A DNA stretch of 64,000 nucleotides from Formicarius rufipectus (taxonomy: Eukaryota > Chordata > Aves > Passeriformes > Formicariidae), in NCBI GenBank assembly GCA_013399695.1, contig VXAU01002234.1, forward strand, positions 186,001 through 250,000, in the 5' to 3' direction. The translations under genes and the position numbers were made by a program. Every line of letters begins with the position of its first letter. Positions within the stretch are counted from its first letter, which is position 1. Below the pieces are notes generated by a model. That model was not told the origin of the DNA and made no database searches. It was given only the letters and a program-made list of their open reading frames with translations. This document shows positions 50,801 to 61,610 of this stretch, in pieces.

Positions 50801-53800
50801 GCTTTCAGGTTAAGCTTTTTTTTTTTCATAGTTCTATTGTCTCACATTCCTTCTGGTAAAACTTCATCATTTATTCAGTAACTCAGGCGTCTCCAATGCA
50901 TTAATTTTGTAGACTGTAACCTAACAGACAGTCCTTATTTTGTGAGTATAATATTCCTGGCACATACTGTAATTATCCAGCTTCTAAATAAGAAAGAAGT
51001 AAGACCTGAAAGTAGAATCAATTGATTAATGTAAGAATTAAACATCACATTTGAATGAATGCCTTTTATCACCACTACCTGGTGTTATGCAAGGAATTGC
51101 ACTGTCCCTACATTTAGAAGTTTTATAAAACATTTGAAATAAAATTTTAAAATCCATATGCAAAATATTAATTTCAAAGCACGTCATCAATTGCAATTAA
51201 TTCACAATCCCAGAACACTGATAAGCAACTCCTACTGCTTATCTTCTGGTTGTTCTGTCCTTAATGTACAGCTAACACGGACTGGTATCATTCTTAGCTG
51301 ACAACTGGCAAACAGACTATGCATCAGTTTACACTGTGGAAGACAATGAGAACACTTTCTCTGAGATCAACAAACTATGTCTTTCCCTGAAGTAAATTAG
51401 GCAAAGTAGGGCTTTTTTTTTTTTTTTTTTCCTTAAGGTTCAAATACTTCACTAACAGAGAACACTGAGAAAAAAATGGAGAGACAAGGCAATGAAGTTA
51501 ACTGATTAAGTCAAGATCACAAGCTGATCTTAAACCTTGAAATGAACTTCTCTCAATGAAATGATCTGTAAACTAGCAAGGTACTACAGTGCAGTAAATA
51601 TTTCATTTCTTAAAGTGTAGTTCAAAATTTCCTTTTGCTTGATACTTTTATGAGAAATATTTCTGAAAACAGAAAACAAAATTAATTTACAGTCCAGTCT
51701 TATGTTATTGTTCTAATGTTGCACAGTGACTAAGCTATTCCTCTCATGTGTAAATATGCCTTTTAAGTTTGATAAAGCCCTTGTCTTGTGTAGAAAACCA
51801 ACTCTATTGCAGTAGATCAGCCAAAGGGGTGCATTGTCTGTATAATAGGGTTAAATAATGTCCTGTCTAGTATGGCATATAAAAGAAAAAAATGGTTACT
51901 ACCTCCTCTTTCAACTTCAGAAGAAACAAGGTCCTGCTTTGATGCATCAGTTTAGCTATTTAGTGCTTGTCATTAGCACAATGTATACTTTTCCTCCTTT
52001 CCTCAGTCTGTTTGCATGTCCCAGAATATTCACATTATTTCCTGAAACTGTATTAAGGCTAAAGAACATTAGCTTTGTCATTATAGTTTTCTTATGACAG
52101 CTATGGAAAGACTCAATCTAATCTCATCACCTTGTATTTATCAGGCTACTGAAAGCTCTGGCATAGATTTCTCTTGGCATACCAAGCATCTCTTTAAACC
52201 ACTACAGTCACTGATGTGAAAAGTTTAGGTGTCTCCTTTTAGCAGGACTAAATGATTTATTGAATAGGAAAGTAGTTACATTAAAAGTAATTCTTACTGT
52301 AGAAAAGTTGGAGAACTGTCTGGGACTATTTGGGGGGAGTCAGTAAGTGCTGAAGAATAATGGGAGCAGTGGGGAGAGAACAGCAGCAACAGCAGAGAAG
52401 TCTGTGGGTGGGTGTGGAGTGGGGACAGCACAGGGTCAGGCAGAGGAGCCACCTCATCCAACATTCTGTCTCCATCAGTGGCTATAAGTAGATACTGAGG
52501 AAAAGTAAGAACAGTACCATATGGTGCTTCCTAAGTATCAAAATTCAAATTCACATGTTTAAATAAGGAAAATGATGACTAATGAGGCCCTAAATCTTTC
52601 ACAGTTTATAAAAACAACACAGTCCAGAAATTTTTCTAACAAAGTACTTTGTCAAGACATACTTTGAAAAAAAAATAGTGTTGCTTTCTGAATTTCCTCT
52701 CATTGCCATCACAACTACCAGTGCTGAATAAAATCCAAGTATATTGTGGGAAAGCAGCATACTGGAGGGCCAGTTACAAAACCAGCAAACTTAAATCCTG
52801 ATCATGAAAATAGATCAATGAGGCTTTTCTCACACAAGTCAGATAGACAATTGGGACCAAAGCTGAAAAAATAGCTGCCCAGCAACAGTTCTCTGACCTG
52901 AAAATTTCTTTGTTTTTGGACCTAGACTTAAGAAAGAATTGGAAAAATGCAAAGATGACAGTTGGCAAAGTGTCTGTGAGACTCTCCAAACAGAAATTGA
53001 AATTCTACAAATGGTATGCTATTTTCATTATGTATATTGTGCCATAATTTTAGTTTTAAAAGTGTCATTTGGGATGATTAGCAGTGGTTTTATGTATTTT
53101 TTCTATACTATGTACATATCTAAACATCCTCACATTACAGGCACACTCCAACATTCATTTGTTTTAACAAATTTCAAAATGTCCAGTAATATAACTTCTT
53201 ACAGAAAAGGGAAGAATAGAGAAGAATTTAAAGATGTGGTTTTGCCATGAGAAAGATGTATTTGGGGGAGTAATACAAATCATTAGTTTATTGAAACTGC
53301 AAAAGATTATGCATTTGGGATCTAGATTAATCTTTACTTCCAGCTGCCATTTAAACAGAAGATGAGAATATGGAGAAATAAGATGGTAATAGCATCCTTT
53401 GATGTAGCATTTTATTTTGTCCCCTTAAATTCCTTACAAAAACTTACTAAAATGTGTTTTTCTCTAAATGTCAATCCTAACTTCAAATTTCTTGATTGTC
53501 AGTCTGCATAGTAATGCAAAGAGAGAAAAATATTTTGAAGTCTGGTTTGGGCAACAAAGGGATTTTAAAGGTTCATTTCAGAGCCCCTGACTAAGCTGTA
53601 CAAAGATTGAGCTGCCACTACCATCAATAGTGGAATGACACTCATGAGAAATTTGTATTACTCACTTCTATAATCAGTTTAAAGTTTCTGTTGAAGTAAT
53701 GTAACTTACTTGTGCTTCATCTGTTCATTTTATCATTAATTCCTTCAGAAAGAAAAAAAATCTCAACATTTAAAAATTTCCCTGTAAAAAAATTACAGAA

Positions 53801-53879
53801 CGCATAAAATTTCATTATCTCTAATTCAATCATTTCTCTTTTCCAGAATTTATCACAAAAGAAGTCTTCAGGCAAGTGA
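35761..53879 (+). CDS. CCDC172: CCDC172, coiled-coil domain containing protein 172 (complete CDS, eight exons)
   Basis: Eight exons join in frame: 35761-35839, 35963-36048, 39098-39214, 40568-40733, 42545-42646, 43568-43670, 52926-53013 and 53847-53879. They total 774 bases, 257 residues plus TGA, almost the same as the human protein (about 258). All introns are GT-AG. The product is highly charged and heptad-like throughout, with no signal peptide or membrane segment. Family-defining stretches include MNLDALFQQIQFTEKQA at the N terminus, EFNNEYGLTSNRDLL in exon 4, KNELKQDLFTLQSKLK in exon 5, EKPQTDPECLR across the exon 6-7 junction, and CETLQTEIEILQM in exon 7. In rat this protein binds tektin-2 and sits in the sperm flagellum midpiece, so a cytoskeletal role in sperm is expected. 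ATG 35761 is chosen because it matches the family N terminus and has G at -3. The frame is also open upstream. Confidence 0.94.
35963..36048 (+). CDS. CCDC172: CCDC172 exon 2
   Basis: The acceptor is TTGTGTTGCAG and the donor GTATGT. It completes an Ala codon, then encodes KCDINRSYGKINQAREEL and continues to LETK. It ends in phase 0. Intron 2 is about 3.0 kb. Confidence 0.92.
39098..39214 (+). CDS. CCDC172: CCDC172 exon 3
   Basis: A T-rich acceptor ending in GGAAG and a GTATGT donor bound 39 codons starting VQQLSEKQFYLEILKKRED and ending SSLLKVL. It is a typical coiled-coil segment. A single N sits in the intron just downstream at 39326. Confidence 0.92.
39326..39326. other. Single ambiguous base in poly-T
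   Basis: One N terminates a poly-T run in CCDC172 intron 3. It is an assembly uncertainty in a homopolymer. Confidence 0.95.
39865..39896. repeat. Perfect 14-base palindrome with 4-base loop
   Basis: TATTCCCAATATAT at 39865-39878 is followed, after TGGA, by its exact reverse complement at 39883-39896. It lies in CCDC172 intron 3. The AT-rich arms could extrude as a cruciform or fold as an RNA hairpin. Confidence 0.8.
40568..40733 (+). CDS. CCDC172: CCDC172 exon 4
   Basis: The acceptor TTTTTTTCAG precedes 55 codons plus one base, with a GTAAGT donor. It contains the highly conserved FNNEYGLT motif and the charged segment KVKTEISDLEKEETMLKN. Confidence 0.94.
41040..41705 (+). mobile_element. 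CR1-type LINE 3' fragment (sense)
   Basis: At DNA level the stretch follows CR1 order. A segment around 41056-41100 (ATAGGGGTCATCACGGATCA and GCTGAACATGAGTCAA) matches the conserved 'valine-aspartate' block. Then come CAGCTGGAGAGAATCCACAC (41250s), AAAGAATTGGGACTATTTAA (41320s), AGGAGGTTCCATTATCAGAG (41540s), and CCTCAAAGTCCTTTCCAGTC close to the 3' end. It is strongly diverged with no open frame. It lies in CCDC172 intron 4, in the same orientation as the gene. Confidence 0.8.
42545..42646 (+). CDS. CCDC172: CCDC172 exon 5
   Basis: The acceptor TTTTTTTCTTAG leads into a split Glu codon. It encodes MESMEHKNVQLNALQLQKNE, then LKQDLFTLQSKLK, closely matching the mammalian protein. The donor is GTGTGC, a weaker site but in frame. 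Confidence 0.92.
43568..43670 (+). CDS. CCDC172: CCDC172 exon 6
   Basis: The acceptor ATGTTTAG precedes a split Asp codon. The exon reads LEKVIREAERMTKDLEAEK and then EKPQTDPECL, ending with two bases of an Arg codon at a GTAAGA donor. Intron 6, which follows, is about 9.3 kb and holds several LINE relics. Confidence 0.92.
45905..46140 (+). mobile_element. CR1-type LINE 3' fragment (sense)
   Basis: It contains the equivalents of 'AGGAAAAACTTCTTTACC' (TAAGGAAAAACTTCTTTATC), 'GGTTGCCCAGAGAGGTTGTGGA' (GGTTGCCCAAAGAGGTTGCA) and the following 'TTCAAGG...TGGACAG' region of avian CR1. It is short, diverged and truncated at both ends. Confidence 0.75.
46832..46890. repeat. (T)n/(TTTTG)n low-complexity tract
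   Basis: Runs of T are broken by single G residues, about 58 bases, in intron 6 of CCDC172. The lysine/asparagine-rich or phenylalanine-rich frames across it are artefacts. Confidence 0.85.
47780..48500 (+). mobile_element. Ancient CR1/L3-type LINE relic (sense, reverse transcriptase region)
   Basis: GCAGTATGGATTTACAAAGA at about 47797 begins the 'QYGFTKSRS' block. It is followed by AATGATATCTCTCATTGATA, TGGTTAGACAAAGAAAATTC and AAATGTCATCCTTCTAGACA, the order of the CR1-family RT 'VxxIYLDFSKAFD' region. Downstream TAATAGGTCTGGAAATAGAC and AGTGGCTTTGGAATAGAAAG continue in the order expected for the family. Stops and deletions abound. The 3' limit is approximate. Confidence 0.7.
49100..49480 (-). 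mobile_element. Ancient CR1/L3-type LINE relic (antisense)
   Basis: On the plus strand the sequence runs ACTAAATTCCATTTAAGACT, then GTAGCATCAGCAAATTGTAA, then CCCCAGTACTGAACTGAGAG. These correspond, in order and orientation, to the antisense of a conserved CR1/L3 segment ('AAATTTCATCTGCC', 'ATCATCAGCAAATTT', 'CCCAGCACTGAACC'). It is diverged and has no open frame. Confidence 0.65.
52926..53013 (+). CDS. CCDC172: CCDC172 exon 7
   Basis: The acceptor TTTTTGGACCTAG precedes the last base of the split Arg codon. It encodes LKKELEKCKDDSWQSVCETL, then QTEIEILQM, the best conserved C-terminal block. The donor is GTATGC, in phase 0. Confidence 0.93.
53847..53879 (+). CDS. CCDC172: CCDC172 exon 8 (stop codon)
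   Basis: A strong acceptor (TTTCTCTTTTCCAG) precedes ten codons, NLSQKKSSGK, and TGA at 53877-53879. This short lysine-rich tail has about the same length as the human C terminus, giving a final length of 257 residues. Confidence 0.85.
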   Translation, partial: NLSQKKSSGK

Positions 53880-54021
53880 ATAGTATGTGCCATGTGTTAT
53901 GGAGTGTCAAAGAAGCAAGTTTGAGTATTTTTAAACTTTTACTCAGTGTCTATCAGATGTGCTTCTATTTTTTGTTTGCTTGATTAATTCACAGTTTGTA
54001 ACTGCCATTAATTTTCATTAA

Positions 54022-54027
54022 AATAAA
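54022..54027 (+). terminator. Probable CCDC172 polyadenylation signal
   Basis: AATAAA lies 143 bases after the stop codon and is followed within about 20-40 bases by a GT-rich stretch (GTGGGAGGGGTTGTGTTTT), the usual arrangement of a cleavage and polyadenylation site. Confidence 0.65.
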
Positions 54028-56869
54028 ATTGTATTCATTTGAAAGTGGGAGGGGTTGTGTTTTATCCTCAAGTTCAACAGCTACCCATCTTCAGTTTCCT
54101 CTTTGTGGCCCATGAATCACAGCACATGGTCCACTACTACACATAAAGCTCAGTTCCTGTGTTACTGCCTCTATTCTTCAGGTTCTATCTTTTTTCCAAA
54201 GGAACAGTCTCCCATTTCTGAAGGTAATGATGTGATGTTATTTGAGAGGAAGACTGCTTTTACCATCAAGAAATTTTAACAGGAGCTACGACTATTTAAT
54301 CTGTGCCTCAAGGATGCAATTCTGTAACAAGCTTTCTGAAACAGCCCAACTCCAGCAACGCTGCTTGTCAGCCCAGAATAATTTCCAAACTACTGAGCTG
54401 TAGATGCCTCCACTGGTCTTAAGCCAGTCCACTTCTTAGACTTGCCTTCTGCTTACACTAAAAATCTTCTTTTCTTCCTCTCCCACAACTCACAAAATAC
54501 TGAGAACTAACTTCAGAACTTGAGAGCAAAGGTAAAACCTTATGCTAAATGAGAAGTCCACATTTCTAGAGAATGGTGAAGAATTTTAATTGAATCAGGA
54601 TCCCTGTTCATTCAAGCATGTAGGACGCATAAATGCTACAGCAGTTCCCAACCTGCAGCAGGAACTTTGTCATTCAGGTGTTTACAATAAGACCATGTTA
54701 AAAAACATTCTCTCTGCTCAGCCTCAGTCCACTCTGTGGGCATCATCTCATCTCATCCCACTGTGTGTGCAGGCATTTTTCAGTATGCTTCCCACCTGAG
54801 GGTGGGACAGGCAGTTGTTCTTCACAAGTTTTTCTACACCCAGAGCTTTCCAGAGAGTGTCTGTTACACATAAAACTGCAGAAGATATTTTATTAAGAAG
54901 GGAGAAATAAATCACTTTTGGAAGCTGACCAAATTTGCCTGTGATGGAGAAGGCTTTTTCCCCTTGGGACACAGCTGCAGTTTGAAGTCTGGCAAAGTTT
55001 GATCCGCAGCACTGCTATCAAAGAGACTTCTGATCCACTGGGTTAGCTAGCATAGTTCCAAGAGGTTGGAATTACCATTCTTAACAACCAGTGCTATTGG
55101 AGCTGACATGAGAAATTTTTTTGTCTCCTTCCTGAGAGAGATCCTCTTAGGATTGCTTGATGTTAAACAACTTTGTCCCTCTGATTCTATGGCACCATTT
55201 GATTTTTAAGGTTAGGCAACTACCTTTCATGGATTTTGATCAAATCCAGGGCATACTGCAAAATAATACTGTTGCACATCAGAACATCTAGACAGAGCTA
55301 AAGCAGTGCTATTTCTAGGTTTAATTGAGGAAATATATGTGTTTTGGATTTTCTGGTCTGAGCTTAGCCTGATAATTGTATTCACTTCAGGGAACTTTCT
55401 TATAGGAGGTACATTAGCCAACCAGGAAGAGCTAATTTTTAAACTTTATCTACTTATAGTTGCTTTTATTTACGAGAATCCTCTCATTTCTTTTGCAATA
55501 GCCTCATATTTATACAACTCTTTGGTCCACATAGGTGAAATATTCCGATATGACGAAGCTCATTGGCTTACACCAGCATTGCAAATATACACCTGATGTA
55601 AGGGGAATGAGCAATAGCATCCAGTAATTATCGATTAATACCATGTATTAACATCCCTAAGTCACCTGAAAAAGCATTTGTGGAAAAAAGATGTGGTAAG
55701 CTCTTTTCAGAGATACTTCAGATTCCAGCAAGTTCAGTTGTGTATGTGTGAGAAACTCTGTCAGTCTGACTCCTTGATTATTGTAGGAGAATTACAGCAT
55801 AAATACAGCAAAATTTGTAATAACTCAAGTGGCTAGAGCTTTCAGAATCAATATAAGAAAAAACCCCCACGAATAAAGATCACTAAAAAAAGTGAAACAG
55901 AAATCAATACAAATCCTATTGGGCTAAAGAAATCCCTCAACAGCTCTGGAAAAAAGTATAATGCCAGACTAAACCAGCTGTTGCATAGTGAATGTAAAAC
56001 ATACTAATTTCTCCAAGTATAACAATATATTTGTCACCACTGTCTTCTGAATAATATAATTTTGGACAAATATAGAACCTCTGTTTTGGAAGAATTAAAC
56101 TAAAAAATCAGCAAAAAATTGTGCTTTGTGGATTTTCTTTGAAATACTCAAACTGGAGATGAGTAAACTTTTAAATAATGACTGCAAAAAACCAAATCTT
56201 TTGTTATGCTTGGTAAATATATTAAAGACATGAACATTGCCAGCTTGCCAGGAAAAAACACACAGGGTTATTATGAATAAATTGTTTCACAGATGATATA
56301 ATAAGGATATATTTTTCAGGGTAGGTTGCATAGTATATACCTTGCATATGATAGTGTAACAAAATCTCAGAGGATGCATTTGTAACTTTTTATGAGAAAA
56401 AAAAATAATTAGAGCCATAGAAATGCTTAAAACAGCAAAGCAAAGAAAGAGGAAGATAGTCCAAGTAAAACATTATTATTCCAGAGGGGAGGGAAAAAAG
56501 TGTCATGAAAACTAGCCATGCTTCTGTATTGGAACTGGGACCAGTTGCTTCTTAGGATCAACAGGTAAAAGTCCCTCATATGTGAAGGGACACAGAGAAA
56601 TACTTTAGATTCCTAAATTTACCTCTTGAAACATTTGACAAACGTCAAGTCCTACCTCCTTCACAAAACACTTGTTGAAGTGCAGCTTTTCCTCAGGCTG
56701 GCACACAACGCCACAGGACCCCTACACTGCTGTGGCCACATGCCCAACACAGCTGGGCAGCCTGAGCTTTTATCACCACATCACAGCCCCCAGCCTGCCT
56801 TGTGAAAGGCACTTCCCAGTTTGCCTCATGCAAACAGGTTCCTGCAAAGGAAAATCTGAGATCGATTTG

Positions 56870-56998
56870 GGAAAAAAAAAAAAAACAAACCACAAAAACA
56901 AACAAACAAAAAAAACCACACAAACACACACACACACAAAAAAAAAACCCAAAAAAAACCCCAACACACAAAACAAAAACAAAAAAAAACACACCAGA
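56870..56998. repeat. A/C-rich low-complexity tract, (CA)n and (A)nC
   Basis: About 130 bases of poly-A broken by C, with a (CA)n core near 56922-56938. It follows a GC-richer stretch (about 56680-56830) and could be a poly-A tail of an old retroposed sequence, but the body is not recognised. Confidence 0.8.
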
Positions 56999-59900
56999 AG
57001 AATAATTAAGCCAGGCCTGAGGCTTTCAAAAAGGGTTTGCCAGCCAGAGGGAGTAAGGACTGAGTAAAGAGGCCCTAAAGAGAAATTGAACTCTGAATCT
57101 ACAAGATCATGGGCTTGCATGACGAGTTACAAGCCTTAATGAGTTTGGAAGTAGAGCAAGGACAAGTGGAGGTCAGGAGCCAAAGAAACTGGGAAATATA
57201 CAGTACCAAAGTCATGGTCAGAGGCCATGCTGAGGAGCAGAAGACCCAAAAATCTGGAGAGCTAACCAGCCAGGACAAGAACACAAACCATATGGCTTAA
57301 CAGTGTAAGGAGTCCTCCCATGACCGAATATTACTATTCCTGAAATAGGAAACAGCTACAACAAAGAGGAAAAAGTCCCATGAGAACAAAAGGAAATAAA
57401 ATGCAATGCTTCTTATAAAAATTATTTAAGCTACCACATTTTAGTATTATTTTATTCATTTTTACTAACAGCTGTTTCAAAGACTACGAAGAAAACCACT
57501 ACAATACCTGACCACAGAATGAAATTACAGTCAGCTAATGCAACAGTACCCACACCAATTATGTCTAAATGGTTGACATAAATATGATTGAGTTGCTGAT
57601 AGTGCCACATTAATGTCATAAAATGAAGAACAGAAGGAAAAAAGAATAAAGAGCCACAAAACCCCCAAGTATCTGTAACTGAATGACAGACTGACTCAGT
57701 GAGAAAAAATTCATATGTGTGACATGGGGAAAATATATCAGTTGAAGTCACATATCCTTGCTCAGCAGATGGGGTCCCCAGGGACAGAGGGAACTGGCAG
57801 TCTCCAGCTACAGGGCTGGTTGCCTGTATAGAGACTATCAGTCTGTCAGTTGACTAATCTAAAAAAATTAGATACCAAAAGAAAAAGAATATTTCTTTTT
57901 AAAACATGTAATTGAATTGCATGCATAGATGAAAATGGACAAGGAAAGTACCTGCAAGGCCAACCCCTGCCACAAAGGTGTAGTGGGGAACCTGAGAGCA
58001 TGGATTCTACAAGAATGATAGCAAGGAAACTCCATAAGGGGAAGGCATATTCCAGCACTGTCTCCCTGGTTAAGGATGCCTGACCAGCACCACTGCTTGT
58101 TTGTAGCAGATCCCCTTGTCCTTTGACAGGGGAAAGATCACTGCTTTTGGATTTACCATTTCCCTCCATTTTTGCTGCATATTCAATCAAATGTACACTG
58201 CTGTGTCTTACTGTGTAATGGCACTTAAATACACCAGAATTTTTAAAAGCTCTATGTGTGCATCTGTGTGTGTATATCTTGGTGTTTTCTGCTGTGATGC
58301 CATAGCATGCAATCTGAGTGAATTTGAATGAAAGGATGAGTATCTCTCTACATTGTCATGCTGCTCCAGTTTTAAACTCATTCCAACTCCATAGTGTAGC
58401 TCAGGTGTAAAGTAAGCCAACTGCCTTACCACAGTCATCTGCAGTTTCATAGTAACACAAGAAAGGATTTTCCTACTGACTGAGCAGAAGAGATAGGGGC
58501 CTGCCCTGAAGCTTATTGTAAGTGAAAAAAGCCTGCAGGTGATCTCCATGGAAAAGATAACAGGGTTAGCAGCCAAGCTACACATCCATTTCTAAGGATG
58601 ACAATGCAATAAACTGATACTGGGTGAAGAGGACTAGCAAAATAGTTCCAGTTCTCTGCTCTGAAATTAAAAGTGATGCTACAATATCATAACTGGGTAA
58701 AGGATCAGATTCAATGTCTAATGACCTATGTCTTGCATGTCAATAGAGTACTTAAGCAAGTAGTAGCTCTGCTTCCTTTATTGGTTGCAGATGATGTGTA
58801 GTGCTTACATATTGTAATAGCCCAACCTTCCAAACTCCTATCACTCTTATTTCTTTGCTTTGGTTTTTTAGCCCTTTATCCAAATGACTTTTGTAATTAT
58901 TTGGTTGTTTAGTTGGTGAATTTTTGTGGCTGAATTTATCAAGTTTCTAGATGCAATTTTTTTAATATTCTTTGCCCGGCTGCTGTCGGTAGCCCTTTGT
59001 GTAGCTAAGCATCCGTATTCTGGGCTGACAAACAGTCGTATTTAGCAGTACCTTTTTCTGCAGCACAGTTTTCACCTGACTCACTAGTAAACCTCCTGAA
59101 GCCTGAAACTGTCAAAAAAAATTACGCTCTTTGAGTTCTGAGGAGGGGAAATACCAGCTCTGATTCTCTGATGGGCCAGAATCAAAGCACATCCAGACAT
59201 TCACAGTCACCTCCAGTCATGCTGCTATCTGTAGGGTTTGAGTGCATTTTCAGCATGAGATACAAAATAAAAAGGTTTGTATTTCTTTTGGTTTTGTTTG
59301 TTTTACTAACATTGTGTCAGAAAGCATAATACTTTCCATTTTAAAGCACTGGATGTGTTACACTGCATTATACACCCGCTGCATTTCTTCAACCAGACCT
59401 ATGCAGTAATTCCCTGATTCCATCAGTTTCACCACTCTTGTGGTCATTCCCACAAATTGGGCAGCCTGAATAGCTGAGGATCTTAAAAGTTTCTAGGGAA
59501 ATGTGAAATGGGAACTGATTCCTTTCTTCCCACTTAATGCCTTTGAGTATTTAAAGGCAACATCTACTTGTCTGGAAGAACCAGCTTTAAAGTAATCAAT
59601 TTTACCAGTAAATAGTTTATAATACAGATGAAACCCCAGAAAAGTCTTTATAAATGCACTGCATATTTCTTGGGTTTTACTGAAACAATAATGCCTGCTA
59701 CTGTGCATTAATAAAATTCCAAGCAGTTCTGATGCCACGTCCTAGTGAGAGAGGGGTCCAGAGCCTCTATTTCACTTCAAAGTAGAGAACTGCTGTAATT
59801 TACTCTAGCAGGAAGAAAACAAGGCCTAGCAAGAAATCAAACTATGGATTAGAATGGTGTTCAATTTGGTGCTGATTAAGTTCCCTTAAACAAAACCTCC

Positions 59901-60639
59901 AAACATTTAAGTGCATAAAGATAATGAAGATAATCGTAAACTAAACAGTGAATGGCATATTGTGTACAATAAACATAAAGAAAGAAAACTCATCCTGTCG
60001 AATATCAGAATTTTACATGCCTTGGATTCTTCATACTCTGGTTCATAAAATCCTTTAGCCTTGATTAAAAAATTTGGATAATCAGGCCATTGGTCAAAGT
60101 CAGAGGACATACAAAGGGATGTTTCAGTGCCATCTAGTGGGTTTTTCATGTTAATAAAAGAAGTTCCCTCTTGTATGACAATTTTAATTTTGTAATACAA
60201 AACCACTTTTTGCTACAGTTACATGCTGAATTTTTCTTCCATTTTATACATAATTATGTTGGACACATTACCGTTAATATATTTGTGTTGGTTATTTTCC
60301 AAGACCATACTATTTTTATTTAAAGATAGAATAAATATCATGCAGTGTGGGAACATACTATATTGCATATGAGGAGGAGGCAGCATTCTCTGAGCCTGAG
60401 ACCAATAATTTCTCCAGGCAACCCCCCAGCCTTTGGATAGAAACAGAGTTTCAGTTTGAAGATTCCAAGTGTGGAAATGCATCAGATCTGTTCTGATTAA
60501 TTAGCATGCTGATCTGTGTCTAATTGACAGTTTGTATTGGCTGTTGCTTTCAGTCCTTCTCTTCCTTATGTTGTCTTCTCCAAGATTAAAAAGCCTTTTA
60601 TTACATGGTATATTCTCTGTGTGTTAGAACTTCTGTGCG

Positions 60640-61610
60640 ACAATGAAGTTACCTTTCAAATTCTTTTCTTGATAAGCTTAACAAACTGCATTCATTGTGT
60701 CCTTCACAGTAAGGCTTTTTTTCCCCAGCATTCAGAAAATCTTTGTGGCTTTCTTCTTACACTTTCTCCATTTCTTCTACTGTTAGAAACATTTGACATC
60801 TGATTTGTAAGCAATATTCTAGAACTGCCTTCATCAGTGTTTATGTAAACAAAAAATTGCCTTCCTACTCCTACACACTGCCATCCTGAATAGATTTAAA
60901 AATTCTTGCTAATCCTGTTTACCTCACACATCACATTAGAAGTGTGTGTTGACTCGATTGTTCAAGATGATTTATAAGCACTTTTCAAAGTTGCTGGTTT
61001 CAAGGATACTGTCCTCACCTTAATACTTATAAATTTGACTTTTTTTTCTTTTTCAGACATACAGCTCTGCATGTGAATGTATTAAAACAGCAGCTAACTG
61101 CATAGGTTTGTTCTGTACACCGAACTATCCATGTTACTCTGTGTGACTTCAGCATGGTTATCTGTCAACCTCTGTGTCATCTGTATATGTTATCCATGGT
61201 GGTTTGATATTTAAATCCTGGTTATGCATAAAACTGGCATCACTTTCCTTTGAGTACTTCCCTTTGGAAGACACAATTTCAAAAAGCCTCACTGGATGAT
61301 TGTTGCTCCCTGACATTATTTTTCTAATCCCTCAGTTTCAGACTGTCCATATTACAGTGCCAGCTATTTTAAATGAACAGTAGCATCTTGTGCATGCTGG
61401 ATGCCTTCTAGCACTTAAAGCGTATGATATCTACACAATATGATTACATTTGTAATGTCACAAAGAGTTAAATCAGGCCTATTTTCTATAAATTAACTGT
61501 ATTCCTGTAATGTAATTCTTTATCACTGAATCCTTATCCCATTCTTTCACCTGGATCATATCAGGTTAACAGGATCTTTAACTAGAAATCCTTTGAAAAT
61601 ACTCCTAAAT
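60640..61610 (-). mobile_element. Ancient CR1/L3-type LINE relic (antisense, about 1 kb)
   Basis: Plus-strand landmarks run in the order expected for an antisense CR1/L3 element. They are CAGAAAATCTTTGTGGCTTT (60735), TAAGCAATATTCTAGAACTG followed by CCTTCATCAGTGTTTATGTA (60810s), TTGCCTTCCTACTCCTACAC (60860), GTCAACCTCTGTGTCATCTG (61165), GATTGTTGCTCCCTGACATT (61297), then CTATTTTCTATAAATTAACT and TGTAATTCTTTATCACTGAA up to CAGGTTAACAGGATC (61575). No open frame remains. The length and collinearity make this more than chance similarity. Confidence 0.75.

Larger units (their letters stand above)
43671..52925 (+). other. CCDC172 intron 6, no additional exon seen
   Basis: This 9.3 kb intron is AT-rich and contains the LINE relics listed separately plus poly-T tracts (about 45728-45752, 46297-46311, 51413-51432). 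A 64-codon frame at 43882-44076 is GC-richer than its surroundings but has no recognisable homology and no splice sites. I see no missing CCDC172 exon, since exons 6 and 7 join in frame. Confidence 0.7.

Noticed and set aside
52300..52540. A GC-richer patch resembling a dispersed avian repeat (CTCATCCAACATTCTGTCTC region)
   Set aside because: The similarity is only a vague memory and I could not define borders or a family, so it is not listed as an element.
56672..57120. Frames of 99 to 131 codons rich in Lys/Asn/Thr or Phe/Val/Cys
   Set aside because: They are produced by the A/C-rich low-complexity tract at 56870-56998.
57452..57751. A 99-codon minus frame with hydrophobic stretches
   Set aside because: Its hydrophobic look comes from T-rich sequence on the minus strand. 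No motif or conservation evidence is available.
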